Assembly: GCF_030733205.1 (NCBI RefSeq)
Contig: NZ_JASHJL010000004.1
Coordinates: 165,942 to 229,941, forward strand
Direction: 5' to 3'
DNA from: Mameliella sp. MMSF_3455
Lineage (GTDB): Bacteria > Pseudomonadota > Alphaproteobacteria > Rhodobacterales > Rhodobacteraceae
Length of the DNA stretch: 64,000 bases
The notes beneath the pieces were generated by a model that did not search any database, was not told where the DNA came from, and saw only the letters and a program-made list of their open reading frames with translations. This document shows, one piece after another, positions 1 through 8,948 of the stretch. Made by a program: the position numbers and the translations under genes. Positions within the stretch are counted from its first letter, which is position 1; every line of letters begins with the position of its first letter.

Positions 1-980
1 CCGATGCTGCCGGCCCACTCGGCCAGCGTGTCGACGCTCTGGTGACGGCCCAGCAATTCAAGACTCTCGGGCGTCTCGGACACGGCGGTAACATCGACGC
101 CGATCAGGTCCATCGAGATGCGGCCCAGCACCTCGCACCGGGTTTCACCGGCCCAGAGATGGGCCTTGTGGCTCATGGTGCGCAGGATGCCGTCGGCGTA
201 GCCGGCGGCGACGGTGGCGACCCGGGTCGGGCGTTCGGCGGTCCAGGTGTTGCCATAGCCCACGGTTTCCCCCGGTTCGACGTCGCGGACCTGGATCACC
301 GGCAGGTCGACAAAGGCGACGGGCCGTGCATCGACGAAAGGCAACCCGCCATAGACGCCGATCCCGGGGCGGGTGACGTCGAAATGATAGTCCGGGCCCA
401 GCAGCACGCCGCCGGTGGCTGCCAGCGAACGCGGCGCTTCTATCCCGTCGGTCATCTGGCGGAAGGCCCGCAGCTGGTGGGCATTCATCGGGTGATCGGG
501 TTCATCGGCGCAGGCAAGGTGGCTCATGATGAGCGCGGGGTGCTGCGACAGCGCGATGTCGCGCAGCGCGCTCCATTCGGCGGGTTCCATGCCCAGCCGG
601 TTCATGCCGCTGTCGAGCTGGATACCAAACCCGTGGCCCGGCAGGCTTTCCACATGGCGCAGCATCTGGTCGATGGAATTGATCATCGGGGTCAGCTGCG
701 CGTCGCGGATCAGCTCGGCATCGCCTGTCATGTGACCGGAAAATATGCAGATTTCCGGACCCGGCCCAAGAATGCGGCGCAGTTCTGCGCCTTCCTCGGC
801 GATGGCGACAAAAAACCTTCTCGCGCCTTCGGCGGCCAGGGCCGGCGCAACGTGGGACAATCCAAGGCCATAGGCGTCCGCCTTGACCACGGCGCCGGCC
901 TCGGCCTGGGCCATTTCGGCAAGTGAGCGCCAGTTGGCGCGCAGCGCCGCGAGATCGATGGTAAGACGTGCCTGAGCCAT
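1..980 (-). CDS. alr: alanine racemase, C-terminus outside the window
   Basis: This gene would interconvert L- and D-alanine with pyridoxal phosphate, supplying D-Ala for peptidoglycan. Translating the minus strand from the ATG at 980 gives an N-terminus [17 protein letters not shown], then the PLP-lysine motif [11 protein letters not shown]. Further on come [12 protein letters not shown] and [20 protein letters not shown], all typical of the Alr fold type III barrel. The frame stays open to base 1, so the end is missing because of the window edge and not because of a break. It is divergent from cobS with about 120 bp between the two starts. Identification is firm from the motifs. Confidence 0.93.
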   Translation of the reverse strand, partial: MAQARLTIDLAALRANWRSLAEMAQAEAGAVVKADAYGLGLSHVAPALAAEGARRFFVAIAEEGAELRRILGPGPEICIFSGHMTGDAELIRDAQLTPMINSIDQMLRHVESLPGHGFGIQLDSGMNRLGMEPAEWSALRDIALSQHPALIMSHLACADEPDHPMNAHQLRAFRQMTDGIEAPRSLAATGGVLLGPDYHFDVTRPGIGVYGGLPFVDARPVAFVDLPVIQVRDVEPGETVGYGNTWTAERPTRVATVAAGYADGILRTMSHKAHLWAGETRCEVLGRISMDLIGVDVTAVSETPESLELLGRHQSVDTLAEWAGSI

Positions 981-1099
981 GTCCGCTGTCTTTCTCAGGT
1001 TCTGGGCGAGCGTCAAGCGCGAAATCGCCGCGCGTGCGGGCTGGACGGCGGGCGCTTGCCGCTTATGCTGGGCTACCGGACATCGAGGGAGGGTCAGGA

Positions 1100-1867
1100 A
1101 TGTTCTCGGCACTGCGGCTTGAGGGGCTGCTTTTCCTCCTGGCGCTGCGCTATCTGACCCGAATTCCGATGCCGCGCGGGCTGCCGGTGTCGGACGACCT
1201 GATGGTCCGGGCGGTGAAATACCACCCTGCCGTGGGCGCGTTGGTGGGCGGAATCGGGGCCTTGGTGCTTTGGTCGGCGTCGCCCGCTCTGCCTTGGGCC
1301 ACGGCGGTGCTCCTGTCGCTGGCCGCGACCCTGCTTGCCACGGCGGGATTTCACGAGGCCGGGCTGGCCGACGCGGCCGAGGGCTTGTCCGTGGGCCGTG
1401 ACCGGGCCGAGGTCCTCAAGATCATGGATCACACTCGGCTGGGCACCTACGGCGCCCTGACGCTTGCCGTGATCCTTGGGTTAAAACTGACGCTATTGGC
1501 GGGGTTTTCGCCGGGCCAGGCCTGTCTGGCCCTGATCGCTGCCCATGCGGTGGGGCGCATGGCGGCGGTGCATGTCACGCTGACCACCGTGCACGCCCGT
1601 AGCGAGGGGATGCAGAAGTTTGTCCCCAAGGTCACGCCAGACGGCTATCGTGTCGCGCTGGCCTGTACGCTGGTGGTGCTGGCGCTGGTCTTGAAGCCGT
1701 TGAGCCTCGGCGCGGTGCTGAGTGGCTTCATCGGGGCAATCCTGCTGGCGCAGGCCTTCCGGGCGCTCTGCGTGGCGCGGATCGGAGGATATACCGGCGA
1801 TTGTCTCGGTGGGTCCGTCCTGTTTGGAGAACTGGGGTTCTACCTTGGGGTGGCGTTCTGGTTATAG
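1100..1867 (+). CDS. cobS: adenosylcobinamide-GDP ribazoletransferase (cobalamin synthase)
   Basis: CobS/CobV joins adenosylcobinamide-GDP to alpha-ribazole in the last steps of B12 assembly and is an integral membrane enzyme. The 255-residue product has the usual family length and many hydrophobic helices. It carries the conserved [13 protein letters not shown] segment near residues 80-95, equivalent to the family HLDGLADTADG motif, and the C-terminal [17 protein letters not shown] motif. I chose the ATG at 1100 because AGGGAGGGTCAGGA lies just upstream and the protein then begins at the first membrane helix. The partner cobT/cobU genes are not in the window, and I see no cobalamin riboswitch in the short upstream region. 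Confidence 0.92.
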   Translation: MFSALRLEGLLFLLALRYLTRIPMPRGLPVSDDLMVRAVKYHPAVGALVGGIGALVLWSASPALPWATAVLLSLAATLLATAGFHEAGLADAAEGLSVGRDRAEVLKIMDHTRLGTYGALTLAVILGLKLTLLAGFSPGQACLALIAAHAVGRMAAVHVTLTTVHARSEGMQKFVPKVTPDGYRVALACTLVVLALVLKPLSLGAVLSGFIGAILLAQAFRALCVARIGGYTGDCLGGSVLFGELGFYLGVAFWL

Positions 1868-1996
1868 GCGCAATATCAGCTCATTACGGCCCAATCTTCA
1901 AGCGCCATGGAAAAGGCATGCCATTCGGGTTTTGGCAACCCGGACCGGTGGAACCTGTCCCGGGCCGAATTGCCGGTCTGCCTGATGATGCTTCCG

Positions 1997-3484
1997 TTAT
2001 ACCTGTCCCGCATCGCCGTTCTGCCACGGCTTGACGAGGTTGCCGAAGCGCGTGAACTGGCTTTCGAAGGACAATTCGACCGTGCCGATGGGGCCGTGAC
2101 GCTGCTTGCCGATGATGACCTCGGCCTTGCCGTGCAGTCGGCTCATGCGTTCCTGCCAGGCGGCCATTTCGTCCAACCGGTCGTCCGAAGGCTTTTCCCG
2201 TTCGACGTAGTATTCCTCGCGGAACACGAACATGACAACGTCCGCGTCCTGTTCGATCGAGCCCGATTCCCGCAGGTCCGACAGCTGCGGTCGCTTGTCG
2301 TCGCGGCTTTCGACCTGGCGTGACAGCTGTGACAGCGCGATGACGGGGATGTTCAGTTCCTTGGCAATGGCCTTGAGCCCCATCGAGATCTCCGCGATCT
2401 CCTGCACCCGGTTGTCGGCGGTGCCGCGCAGCAGTTGCAGGTAGTCGACGATGATCAGGTCCAGCCCGTGTGTCCGTTTCAGGCGGCGCGACCGCGCGGC
2501 CACCTGGCTGATCGGCAGGGCTGGCGTGTCATCGATGTAAAGCGGGCAGGCCTCGAGGTCCTTGGCGGCCTGGACGAAACGGCGGAACTCGGTCTCGTCC
2601 ATGTCGCCCTGGCGGATCTTGTGGCTGGAGATTTCCGAGGCCTCGGCCAGGATCCGGCCCGCCAGCTGTTCGGCGCTCATTTCCAGGCTGAAGAAACCGA
2701 CCACGCCGCCGTCGATCGCGCCGGTGCTGCCGTCCGGGCGTTCACCCTTCCTGTAGGCCTTGGCGATGTTGAAGGCGATGTTGGTGGCCAGCGAGGTCTT
2801 GCCCATCGAGGGGCGTCCGGCAAGGATCAGAAGGTCGGAAGGGTGCAGGCCCCCCAGCTTCTTGTCCATGTCGATCAGTCCGGTCGAGATGCCCGCAAGG
2901 CCGCCTTCGCGCTGGTAGGCTGCGTTGGCGACATTAACTGCCTCTGTTACGGCCTTGAGAAAGCTTTGAAATCCGCTTTCGGTCTGACCTTGTTCCGCCA
3001 GCTTGTAGAGCGCCTGTTCGGCCTCGACGATCTGTTCGCGCGGCTCGGATTTCACGTCGACCTTGGCGGCCTTGTCCGAGATGTTCTTGCCCAGGCGGAT
3101 CAGGTCGCGGCGCACCGCCAGGTCATAGATCATCTGTGCATAGTCGCGCACCGCGAAGGTCGAGACGGCAGAGCCGGCAAGCCGGGCGAGATAGGCGGTG
3201 CCGCCCAGTTCCTTGAGTCCCTCGTCGTCCTCCATGAAGGCCTTGAGCGTGACCGGCGAGGCGAGGTTGTTCTTGGCGATCCGCGCGGCGGCGATCTCGA
3301 AGATGCGGGCGTGCACGGGATCGTAAAAGTGCTGCGCGCTGATGATGCTGGCAATGCGGTCGTAGATGTCGTTCTCGGTCAGGATCGCGCCAAGCAGCTG
3401 TTGCTCGGCCTCGATCGAGTGCGGCATGGTTTCGGCGGACTGGACTTCGATGCCGGTCGGATTGATTGTGGCGATCTCGTTCAT
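1997..3484 (-). CDS. dnaB: replicative DNA helicase DnaB
   Basis: DnaB is the hexameric 5'-3' helicase of the replication fork. The 495-residue product has the N-terminal primase-interacting domain, with MPHSIEAEQQLLGAIL near residue 20. This is followed by the RecA-like ATPase domain with Walker A GRPSMGKTSLA, the VVGFFSLEMS motif, the Walker B segment DLIIVDYLQLL and the C-terminal arginine-finger region with SDLRESGSIEQDADVVMF. I took the ATG at 3484, since the upstream extension has no family similarity. The gene lies 206 bp downstream of pyrE on the same strand and probably has its own promoter in that gap. Confidence 0.97.
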   Translation of the reverse strand: MNEIATINPTGIEVQSAETMPHSIEAEQQLLGAILTENDIYDRIASIISAQHFYDPVHARIFEIAAARIAKNNLASPVTLKAFMEDDEGLKELGGTAYLARLAGSAVSTFAVRDYAQMIYDLAVRRDLIRLGKNISDKAAKVDVKSEPREQIVEAEQALYKLAEQGQTESGFQSFLKAVTEAVNVANAAYQREGGLAGISTGLIDMDKKLGGLHPSDLLILAGRPSMGKTSLATNIAFNIAKAYRKGERPDGSTGAIDGGVVGFFSLEMSAEQLAGRILAEASEISSHKIRQGDMDETEFRRFVQAAKDLEACPLYIDDTPALPISQVAARSRRLKRTHGLDLIIVDYLQLLRGTADNRVQEIAEISMGLKAIAKELNIPVIALSQLSRQVESRDDKRPQLSDLRESGSIEQDADVVMFVFREEYYVEREKPSDDRLDEMAAWQERMSRLHGKAEVIIGKQRHGPIGTVELSFESQFTRFGNLVKPWQNGDAGQV

Positions 3485-3690
3485 TTTTCTCCCCCACTGC
3501 TCGGGATGGCGGCATAACAAGCGCAGCCGCCGGGGTGCAAAATGTATGTTTCTGGGGATAAGCCGGGGACGCTCTCCACCACATCATATTGCCAGCCAAG
3601 GCGCCGTTGCGTCAACATCTTGACATAGCGACTCTGGGCTGTGGTGAAGGCGCCACAGGCAACGTTCTCTTTGCAAAGCTTGACGCCGGG

Positions 3691-4362
3691 TTATCCCCCG
3701 GCGCGGGCCGCGCGCCAAGCGTGCGGATCCTTGAGGAACGACTCGACCTCGGCCAACACGCCCGCGTGTTTCGCGGGGGCCTCTGCCAGCACTTCCCACC
3801 AGGTGCAGAGATGGTGCAATTCGACACCGTGGTCACCGAGGGTTTTGATCGTCTCGGGGAAGATTCCGTAGTAGAAGATCACCGCCGTGTGGCCACAGGT
3901 GGCGCCGGTGTCGCGGATGGCATCGACAAAGGACAGCTTGGAGCCGCCGTCGGTGGTCAGATCCTCGACCAGCAGCACGCGCTGGCCTTCGGACATGGCG
4001 CCCTCGATCCGGGCATTGCGCCCGTAACCCTTTGGTTTCTTGCGGACATATGTCATGGGCAGGCCCATGCGCTCGGCCACCAGCGCGGCAAAGGGAATGC
4101 CTGCCGTTTCGCCGCCGGCGATGTTGTCGAAGGCCTCGAACCCGGCGTTGCGCATCACGGTGACGGTCAGGAAATCCATCAGGGTACTGCGGATGCGCGG
4201 GAAAGAGATCAGCTTGCGGCAGTCGATGTAGACGGGCGAAAGTTGGCCGGAGGCGAGTTTGAACGGTTCGTCGGTCATGAAGTTGACCGCCTCGATTTCC
4301 CAGAGCATCCGCGCGGTCAGGCGGGCCATTTCTTCGGCGGTGGGATAGGTCGAGGGGATCAT
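3691..4362 (-). CDS. pyrE: orotate phosphoribosyltransferase
   Basis: PyrE transfers the phosphoribosyl group of PRPP to orotate, giving OMP in pyrimidine synthesis. The 223-residue protein has the type I PRTase fold with the PRPP-binding segment [15 protein letters not shown], the [14 protein letters not shown] catalytic loop and [18 protein letters not shown] for substrate binding. Length is normal for alphaproteobacteria. It follows pyrC on the same strand, but a 205-bp spacer holding a GTAC-type repeat separates them, so they need not form one transcript. The TAA stop sits inside a short CCGGG hairpin (about 3685-3702) without a T-tract. Confidence 0.96.
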   Translation of the reverse strand: MIPSTYPTAEEMARLTARMLWEIEAVNFMTDEPFKLASGQLSPVYIDCRKLISFPRIRSTLMDFLTVTVMRNAGFEAFDNIAGGETAGIPFAALVAERMGLPMTYVRKKPKGYGRNARIEGAMSEGQRVLLVEDLTTDGGSKLSFVDAIRDTGATCGHTAVIFYYGIFPETIKTLGDHGVELHHLCTWWEVLAEAPAKHAGVLAEVESFLKDPHAWRAARAGG

Positions 4363-4441
4363 GGGACGTGCTCCGGCTGTCAGGGTCGCGCCGGATTAGC
4401 GCGTTGCGCGCCGGTTTTGAAGGGCATTTTACCGGCTGAGC

Positions 4442-4494
4442 GTTTTGTACAAAACGTACGTTTTGTACGCCGAAATCCGCATTTTGTACAAAAC
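4442..4494. repeat. GTAC/AAAAC palindromic intergenic repeat, copy 1
   Basis: The pyrC-pyrE spacer holds three copies of a 9-bp unit GTTTTGTAC or its complement. GTTTTGTACAAAAC (4442-4455) is a perfect palindrome and abuts CGTACGTTTTGTACG (4455-4469). After an 11-bp gap a further TTTTGTACAAAA palindrome follows (4482-4493). The same unit recurs downstream of uvrA at 62603-62661. The regular spacing suggests a protein-binding site or an abundant extragenic repeat. I do not recognise it as a DnaA, ParB, CtrA, Fur or LexA site. Confidence 0.75.
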
Positions 4495-4567
4495 ACAGGA
4501 TGGCCAGCCGCGCGCGCGAATGGCCACGCGGCAACCGGTAGGTTCACCTGTCGGGTTTGTGTGCCGT

Positions 4568-5602
4568 TCAGCCCACGCGCCAGTGCAGCGGCATCATCGG
4601 GTTGAAGACCGTCACCGGGCCGTCGCCGGTTTCGATCTTGTCCGGGTAGCTGACCGGTTCGCCCCTGGTCAGGGTCACGCGGGTCTCGTTCGGAGGCAGG
4701 CGGTAGAAGGCCGGGCCGTTGAGCGAGGTGAAGGCCTCCAGCTTGTCCAACGCGCTTTCCTGTTCAAAGACCTCGGCGAGGATCGACAGGGTGTTGGTGG
4801 CAGTGAAACAGCCCGCGCAGCCGCAGGCGTTTTCCTTGAGCGGGTCGATATGTGGCGCGCTGTCGGTGCCCAGGAAGAACGAGGCATCGCCCGAGGTGGC
4901 TGCCGCGCGCAGGGCTTGCCGGTGTTCCTCGCGCTTGGCGACGGGCAGGCAATAGTAATGCGGCTTGATCCCGCCCACGAGGATGGCGTTGCGGTTGATG
5001 ACCAGGTGGTGCGTGGTGATCGTGGCGCCAAGATCATCGCCGCCGGAGCGGGCGTAGTCGGCGCCCTGGCGGGTGGTGATGTGTTCCATCACGACGCGCA
5101 GGCCGGGGGTGGCCCGGCGGACCGGGTCCAGGACGCGGTCGATAAAGACGGCCTCTCGGTCGAAGATGTCGATGTCTGCATCGACCACCTCACCATGTAC
5201 GCAAAGGGGAATGCCCGCCTCTGCCATCGCTTCGAGCACGCCGCGCACCTTGTCGAAGTCGCGCACGCCGGAGGCAGAGTTGGTGGTGGCGCCCGCGGGG
5301 TAGAGTTTCACCGCCGTCACGATGCCGTCCGCATGGGCACGGACCACGTCATGCGGGTCGGTCTCTTCGGTCAGGTAGAGCGTCATCAGCGGCTTGAAAT
5401 CGGCGCCGTCCGGCAGGGCGGCCAGGATGCGGTCGCGGTAGGCGGCGGCCTGGTCGCCGGTCACGACGGGCGGCACCAGGTTGGGCATGATGATGGCGCG
5501 GGCGAAATCGCGGGCGCTTTCGGGGGCGATACCCTGCAGCATGGCGCCGTCGCGCAGGTGCAGGTGCCAGTCGTCGGGGCGGCGAATGCTGATCTGTTCC
5601 AT
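4568..5602 (-). CDS. pyrC: dihydroorotase (class II, PyrC type)
   Basis: PyrC cyclises carbamoyl-aspartate to dihydroorotate in pyrimidine synthesis. The 344-residue product matches the length of the E. coli-type homodimeric enzyme. The metal-binding HLHLRDG motif lies near residue 15, and the sequence also shows [15 protein letters not shown] with the metal-bridging Lys, [16 protein letters not shown] and FLGTDSAPH with the catalytic Asp. I chose the ATG at 5602 ([19 protein letters not shown]); the open frame upstream has no resemblance to the family. It is preceded by the uncharacterised gene at 5656 with a 53-bp gap and may share its transcript. Confidence 0.96.
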   Translation of the reverse strand: MEQISIRRPDDWHLHLRDGAMLQGIAPESARDFARAIIMPNLVPPVVTGDQAAAYRDRILAALPDGADFKPLMTLYLTEETDPHDVVRAHADGIVTAVKLYPAGATTNSASGVRDFDKVRGVLEAMAEAGIPLCVHGEVVDADIDIFDREAVFIDRVLDPVRRATPGLRVVMEHITTRQGADYARSGGDDLGATITTHHLVINRNAILVGGIKPHYYCLPVAKREEHRQALRAAATSGDASFFLGTDSAPHIDPLKENACGCAGCFTATNTLSILAEVFEQESALDKLEAFTSLNGPAFYRLPPNETRVTLTRGEPVSYPDKIETGDGPVTVFNPMMPLHWRVG

Positions 5603-5655
5603 GCCGGAGCGGTTAGCACGCGGACCCGCGCCGCGCCAGCCTGTCTTGGGAGGTC

Positions 5656-6588
5656 TCAGGCGCTGTCGCGCTCGGCCTCGATCTGGGCCAGCCGCCGGCG
5701 GAAACGGGGGGCATGCATCCGCGACACCACGTTCTTGCACAGGGCACGCGTCAGTTCCGTTCGCCCATCGGCTTCCAGCCTGTGCAGGAGCCGGCGCAGG
5801 TAGGGCGGGTGATCGCGTCGGGCGCGCAGCATCGAGGCAAAGAGCGCCGGGGTCAGGCGATCCTCGGCCGCGGCGGAAAGCAGGCCGGGCAAGAGGTCGA
5901 GCGAACGGAAGTCGGCCTGCAGCGCGCTGCCCATGAAGGGGGTGCGAAAGCGGGCGACATTGCGTTTCTCGAACAGCGCGGCATGCATCGCGTCCAGCCG
6001 TTCACGCGGGTCGTAGATCACCCAGGCCTTGTCGGCGGCGTCGATCATCTCGGGCGCGAACCCGTAGCGCGAGGTGAAGTCGCGGCGGCGTTCCTCGACA
6101 AAGCGGTCGTCCCATTCGGCAACGCGCGGGTCCAGCGTGGCCTGCGGTTGCAGCATCAGGACGCGCGCGCCGGGGGCGGTGACGGAATAGGCGCCGGCGG
6201 CATAGCCGCAGGGGCCGGCACCGTAGAAGAGGACCGTCTCGAACTCGTCGAAAAAGCCGTCATCCAGCAGTTGGTCGAAAAAGGCATAGACGCGCGGGTC
6301 GCGGAACCATGTGTCGCCGTGGCTGAGCAGCGAGAGCGAGGACCATCCCGCGCCACGCACCATGTCAAAGCCGATGGGCGTGCGAGTTTCCGACAGGGCC
6401 TCGATCCCGGACATGCTTTCAAAGCTCACGATCAGCGTGTCGCCGTCCTCGACGAAGATGGCGGCATGGGTCTTGCCCAAGGGCTCGGCAAACCCATGCT
6501 CCTCTCCGATACGCCGGAGCGCCCCCAGCCAATCGCTGCGCGAGAGCTGGCTGAGATCTGGGGCAAAGCTGCCTTGATGAGCTTCCAT
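5656..6588 (-). CDS. uncharacterised Roseobacter protein (not a true PAPS reductase)
   Basis: I do not recognise a characterised family for this 310-residue protein. Similar Roseobacter proteins are, from memory, often labelled phosphoadenosine phosphosulfate reductase. The sequence has neither the PP-loop nor the ECGIH/ECGLH cysteine motif of those enzymes. What is visible is a central [16 protein letters not shown] segment (about residues 120-135), shaped like a nucleotide-binding or hydrolase-nucleophile turn. [12 protein letters not shown] and an arginine-rich C-terminus follow. The start at 6588 ([12 protein letters not shown]) avoids an upstream arginine-rich extension that looks non-coding. 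It lies between pyrC and the glycan-like cluster. Confidence 0.7.
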   Translation of the reverse strand: MEAHQGSFAPDLSQLSRSDWLGALRRIGEEHGFAEPLGKTHAAIFVEDGDTLIVSFESMSGIEALSETRTPIGFDMVRGAGWSSLSLLSHGDTWFRDPRVYAFFDQLLDDGFFDEFETVLFYGAGPCGYAAGAYSVTAPGARVLMLQPQATLDPRVAEWDDRFVEERRRDFTSRYGFAPEMIDAADKAWVIYDPRERLDAMHAALFEKRNVARFRTPFMGSALQADFRSLDLLPGLLSAAAEDRLTPALFASMLRARRDHPPYLRRLLHRLEADGRTELTRALCKNVVSRMHAPRFRRRLAQIEAERDSA

Positions 6589-6707
6589 ACCGGACGATCC
6601 TCGTGTTCCGCGAAAAAATAGACACGGATTTGAGCGAAACCTACCCTGTATTTTCGGCAGGATTATGGTCGGTCGATGGCAAAACGGTGTGGCAGACGCG
6701 CCATGCG

Positions 6708-6733
6708 AAAGCGCCGCCCGGTGGGGGCGGCGC
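6708..6733 (-). terminator. probable terminator of the Hint/glycosyltransferase cluster
   Basis: Read on the minus strand, a 9-bp perfect stem GCGCCGCCC/GGGCGGCGC with a 5-nt loop is followed by TTT. It lies about 30 bp past the stop of the gene ending at 6761. The T-tract is short, so efficiency is uncertain. Confidence 0.55.
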
Positions 6734-6760
6734 GGTGTCCGGTTGCCGGGGGCGGATGTG

Positions 6761-7693
6761 TCAGGCGGCGCGGCGGCCCGCCAGGCGCGCCTTGAGCGCG
6801 GGTGGCAACAGGCGGCGCGAACTGACACGGGGCATGGGCATCTCGGCCAGCGCGGGCTCTGTTCCGAACCGCGCGACATAGTCGGCGTAGTTGTCAAAGC
6901 TGCGGCGGCCAACGTGGTCGATATAGGTTTCCGCCTGCGTGCCCTCGGCCAGGATGATCTCGTGGCCCTCGGTCTCGATGTGATAGACGGCAAAGCTGTC
7001 GCCAAGCTCGGACAGCGGAACCCAGTCGATCGTCTCGCCGTTGACCAGCGCGCTTGCGTTGACCAGGAGCCCGTCGATCACCAGCGCATGGTCCGCGGTC
7101 AGCACCAGGTCGCGCCGCGGCAGGCCATCGCCCAGGGCACCGGCGCGCAGGCGCACCGGCTGCAAGCGGTCGGCAGGACCGAAACGGGTCGAGACCTCCT
7201 GCGTCCAGATCCATTTCACCGGCACGACTCGGCCATCAGGGGTGAGAACCGGGTCGCCCATGGACAGGGTTTCCACCGCCCGCTCGCCCTCGGGGGTCGC
7301 GATCAGGGTGCCCTTGCCGAAACACAGGTAGACGTTGCTGTCGCTGGTTTCGGACTGAAAAGTGTTGGATGTTCCGGACGTGGCGACGAGCGTCTGCGTG
7401 GTCGCATTGGGAATGACCAGCGCGTAGGTGCCCGCGCCGTCGGTGAAGACCGGATATTCGACGCCGTCGCTGCCCGAGATCGTGTAGCCGGTAAACGTGG
7501 CCGCGCCGCTGGCAAAGGTGTCGACGCCCGCGTCGAGCCTGCCGTCTTCGTCCTGGTCGACGATCGTGGCCGACGTGTCATCGGCGGAAAACAGACCGGT
7601 CCAGTTCAGGCTGCTGCCCGAGTCGCCCTCGGTGCCGTTGAATGTGACGCCGGACAGCAGGACGTTGCCTTGCGGTTCGTAGTTGGTCGGCAT
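6761..7693 (-). CDS. Hint-domain (hedgehog/intein-type) protein
   Basis: The 310-residue protein has an N-terminal Asp/Thr/Ser-rich region of about 120 residues, with DQDEDGRLDAGVDTF resembling a calcium-binding loop. A Hint_2-type domain follows from Cys124: CFGKGTLIATPEGERAVE, then LTPDGRVVPVKWIW and VLTADHALVIDGLLVNA. In hedgehog and intein proteins this fold performs N-S acyl shift at the leading Cys. Whether these bacterial stand-alone forms self-cleave is not known to me. No classical signal peptide is seen, so if exported it would use another route, possibly type I secretion. The ribosome site CTCCAGGAG precedes the ATG at 7693. It lies downstream of the glycosyltransferase cluster and has its own leader region. 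Confidence 0.82.
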   Translation of the reverse strand: MPTNYEPQGNVLLSGVTFNGTEGDSGSSLNWTGLFSADDTSATIVDQDEDGRLDAGVDTFASGAATFTGYTISGSDGVEYPVFTDGAGTYALVIPNATTQTLVATSGTSNTFQSETSDSNVYLCFGKGTLIATPEGERAVETLSMGDPVLTPDGRVVPVKWIWTQEVSTRFGPADRLQPVRLRAGALGDGLPRRDLVLTADHALVIDGLLVNASALVNGETIDWVPLSELGDSFAVYHIETEGHEIILAEGTQAETYIDHVGRRSFDNYADYVARFGTEPALAEMPMPRVSSRRLLPPALKARLAGRRAA

Positions 7694-7725
7694 GGAAATC
7701 TCCTGGAGAATGGTAAATCGGCTTA

Positions 7726-7740
7726 ACCAATTGAATTGGT
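7726..7740. promoter_or_regulatory. 15-bp perfect palindrome upstream of the Hint gene
   Basis: ACCAATT-G-AATTGGT is a perfect palindrome 33-47 bp upstream of the Hint gene ATG at 7693, in an AT-rich stretch that is otherwise rare here. Position and symmetry fit an operator; no regulator can be named. Confidence 0.4.
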
Positions 7741-7846
7741 AAGCGTTCAGGCCGGGAATTCAACCGACCGGCGGCAAAAGATGCATAGAAAGATGATAAT
7801 TTATTTTTGCCGTGGGGGTCCGGGGACGTCCTGCGACGGGGCGATG

Positions 7847-8896
7847 TCAGTCCCGGTCGCCGGACTGCCTTGCGCGGCTGGCATGGTGGGCCAGAAAGCG
7901 AGCGGCCTGGATCGGAACGGGGCGCGACGGCGGGGTCATCAGAAGCCGCGCGAAAAGCGCGCGGTAGGGTTCCCGGGTCAGCAAGGTCTCCAGCCTGTGG
8001 TGACGCCATGCGACGGCCTCGGCGTGCAGACGGGCCAGTTCCGGGTCGGCGGCCAGATCGGCGCGCCGTTCGGCCACGCCGGGCAGGGTCAGGATGCTGC
8101 GATCTTCCTCCTGGCTCCAGTTGCGCTCGACCCAGTAGTCCATGCCGAGCGCGTGGTCCGAATGCACCGCGCGACCCCGGTCGGCCTTGAGCAGGTAGGT
8201 TTCCATCGCGCCGAGCGCATAGTGGTTCAGTTGGGCCAGCGCATAGTTCGATCGCCCGTACTGGGAAAAGATGCGGCGAGTGCGGAACTGTTCGTGCAGC
8301 TCGCGGCCCTCGCCGTCGAACCAGCGGGCAGTGCCAAGCCGGGACGTGTCGGGCGCGCGCGGACGGTGAACGCCCAGCCGGGCATAGGTGCCGTCGTTGC
8401 GGTAGAGCGTCTTGAACATGGCCGCGCGCCAGGGCCAGTGCATGACCACAGGCGCGGCGGCGGTGAATTGTTCCGTGATGGGCGCGTCGGCATAGCGCAC
8501 GACCCCGGCATTGCCAAAGAGCCGCCAGGTGAGCGTGATGGCCGTGGCCTGTGGCAGGGCGGCGATCAGGGCGGGCAGGGTGCGGTCGCCGGTGTGGATG
8601 TTGACGTATTCGTCGATGTCCAGCGCCAGAAGCCAGTCGGCATCCCGGACCGCCTCTGCCTTGTCGGCCAGTTTCAACCCGGTGAATTGAATACCGCGGT
8701 CGTCATGTGGCCCGTCGTTGCGGATATGGGTGAGAGGCGCGACCTGCGCCAGCCGGTCCAAGAGCGCATCGGTGCCGTCCTGGCAATCGTTGGAGAGCGC
8801 GACCACATGGGTCACGCCGCAGGCAAGGTGATGCGCCAGCCAGTCAAGGAGAAAGGCGCCCTCGTTGCGGACACAAAGGACTGCGGTGATCTTCAC
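7847..8896 (-). CDS. family 2 glycosyltransferase (Glyco_tranf_2_4 type)
   Basis: This 349-residue protein would transfer a sugar from a nucleotide donor to a surface glycan; the actual substrate is unknown. The N-terminus MKITAVLCVRNEGAFLLDWL is the GT-A opening, and SNDCQDGTDALLDRL and the DIDEY metal motif at 93-97 follow. The C-terminal half has the NHYALGAMETYLLKADRG segment that it shares with the two paralogues at 9655 and 12686. The start is a GTG at 8896, which gives the exact family N-terminus; no ATG nearby would. The gene is 52 bp downstream of the FkbM gene and reads in the same direction, so it is likely the end of that operon. Confidence 0.85.
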   Translation of the reverse strand: MKITAVLCVRNEGAFLLDWLAHHLACGVTHVVALSNDCQDGTDALLDRLAQVAPLTHIRNDGPHDDRGIQFTGLKLADKAEAVRDADWLLALDIDEYVNIHTGDRTLPALIAALPQATAITLTWRLFGNAGVVRYADAPITEQFTAAAPVVMHWPWRAAMFKTLYRNDGTYARLGVHRPRAPDTSRLGTARWFDGEGRELHEQFRTRRIFSQYGRSNYALAQLNHYALGAMETYLLKADRGRAVHSDHALGMDYWVERNWSQEEDRSILTLPGVAERRADLAADPELARLHAEAVAWRHHRLETLLTREPYRALFARLLMTPPSRPVPIQAARFLAHHASRARQSGDRD

Positions 8897-8948
8897 TTGG
8901 CGCCCCCTGCGGGGTGGCGACGTTTCAGCAAAACGACCTGCGGCACGA

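Noticed and set aside
4442..4494. GTAC repeat as a CRISPR array, ParB parS or DnaA box cluster
   Set aside because: Units are 9-14 bp with irregular gaps. They do not match parS (TGTTTCACGTGAAACA) or DnaA boxes (TTATCCACA).
5656..6588. Naming this gene PAPS reductase (cysH)
   Set aside because: There is no PP-loop and no ECGxH cysteine motif.
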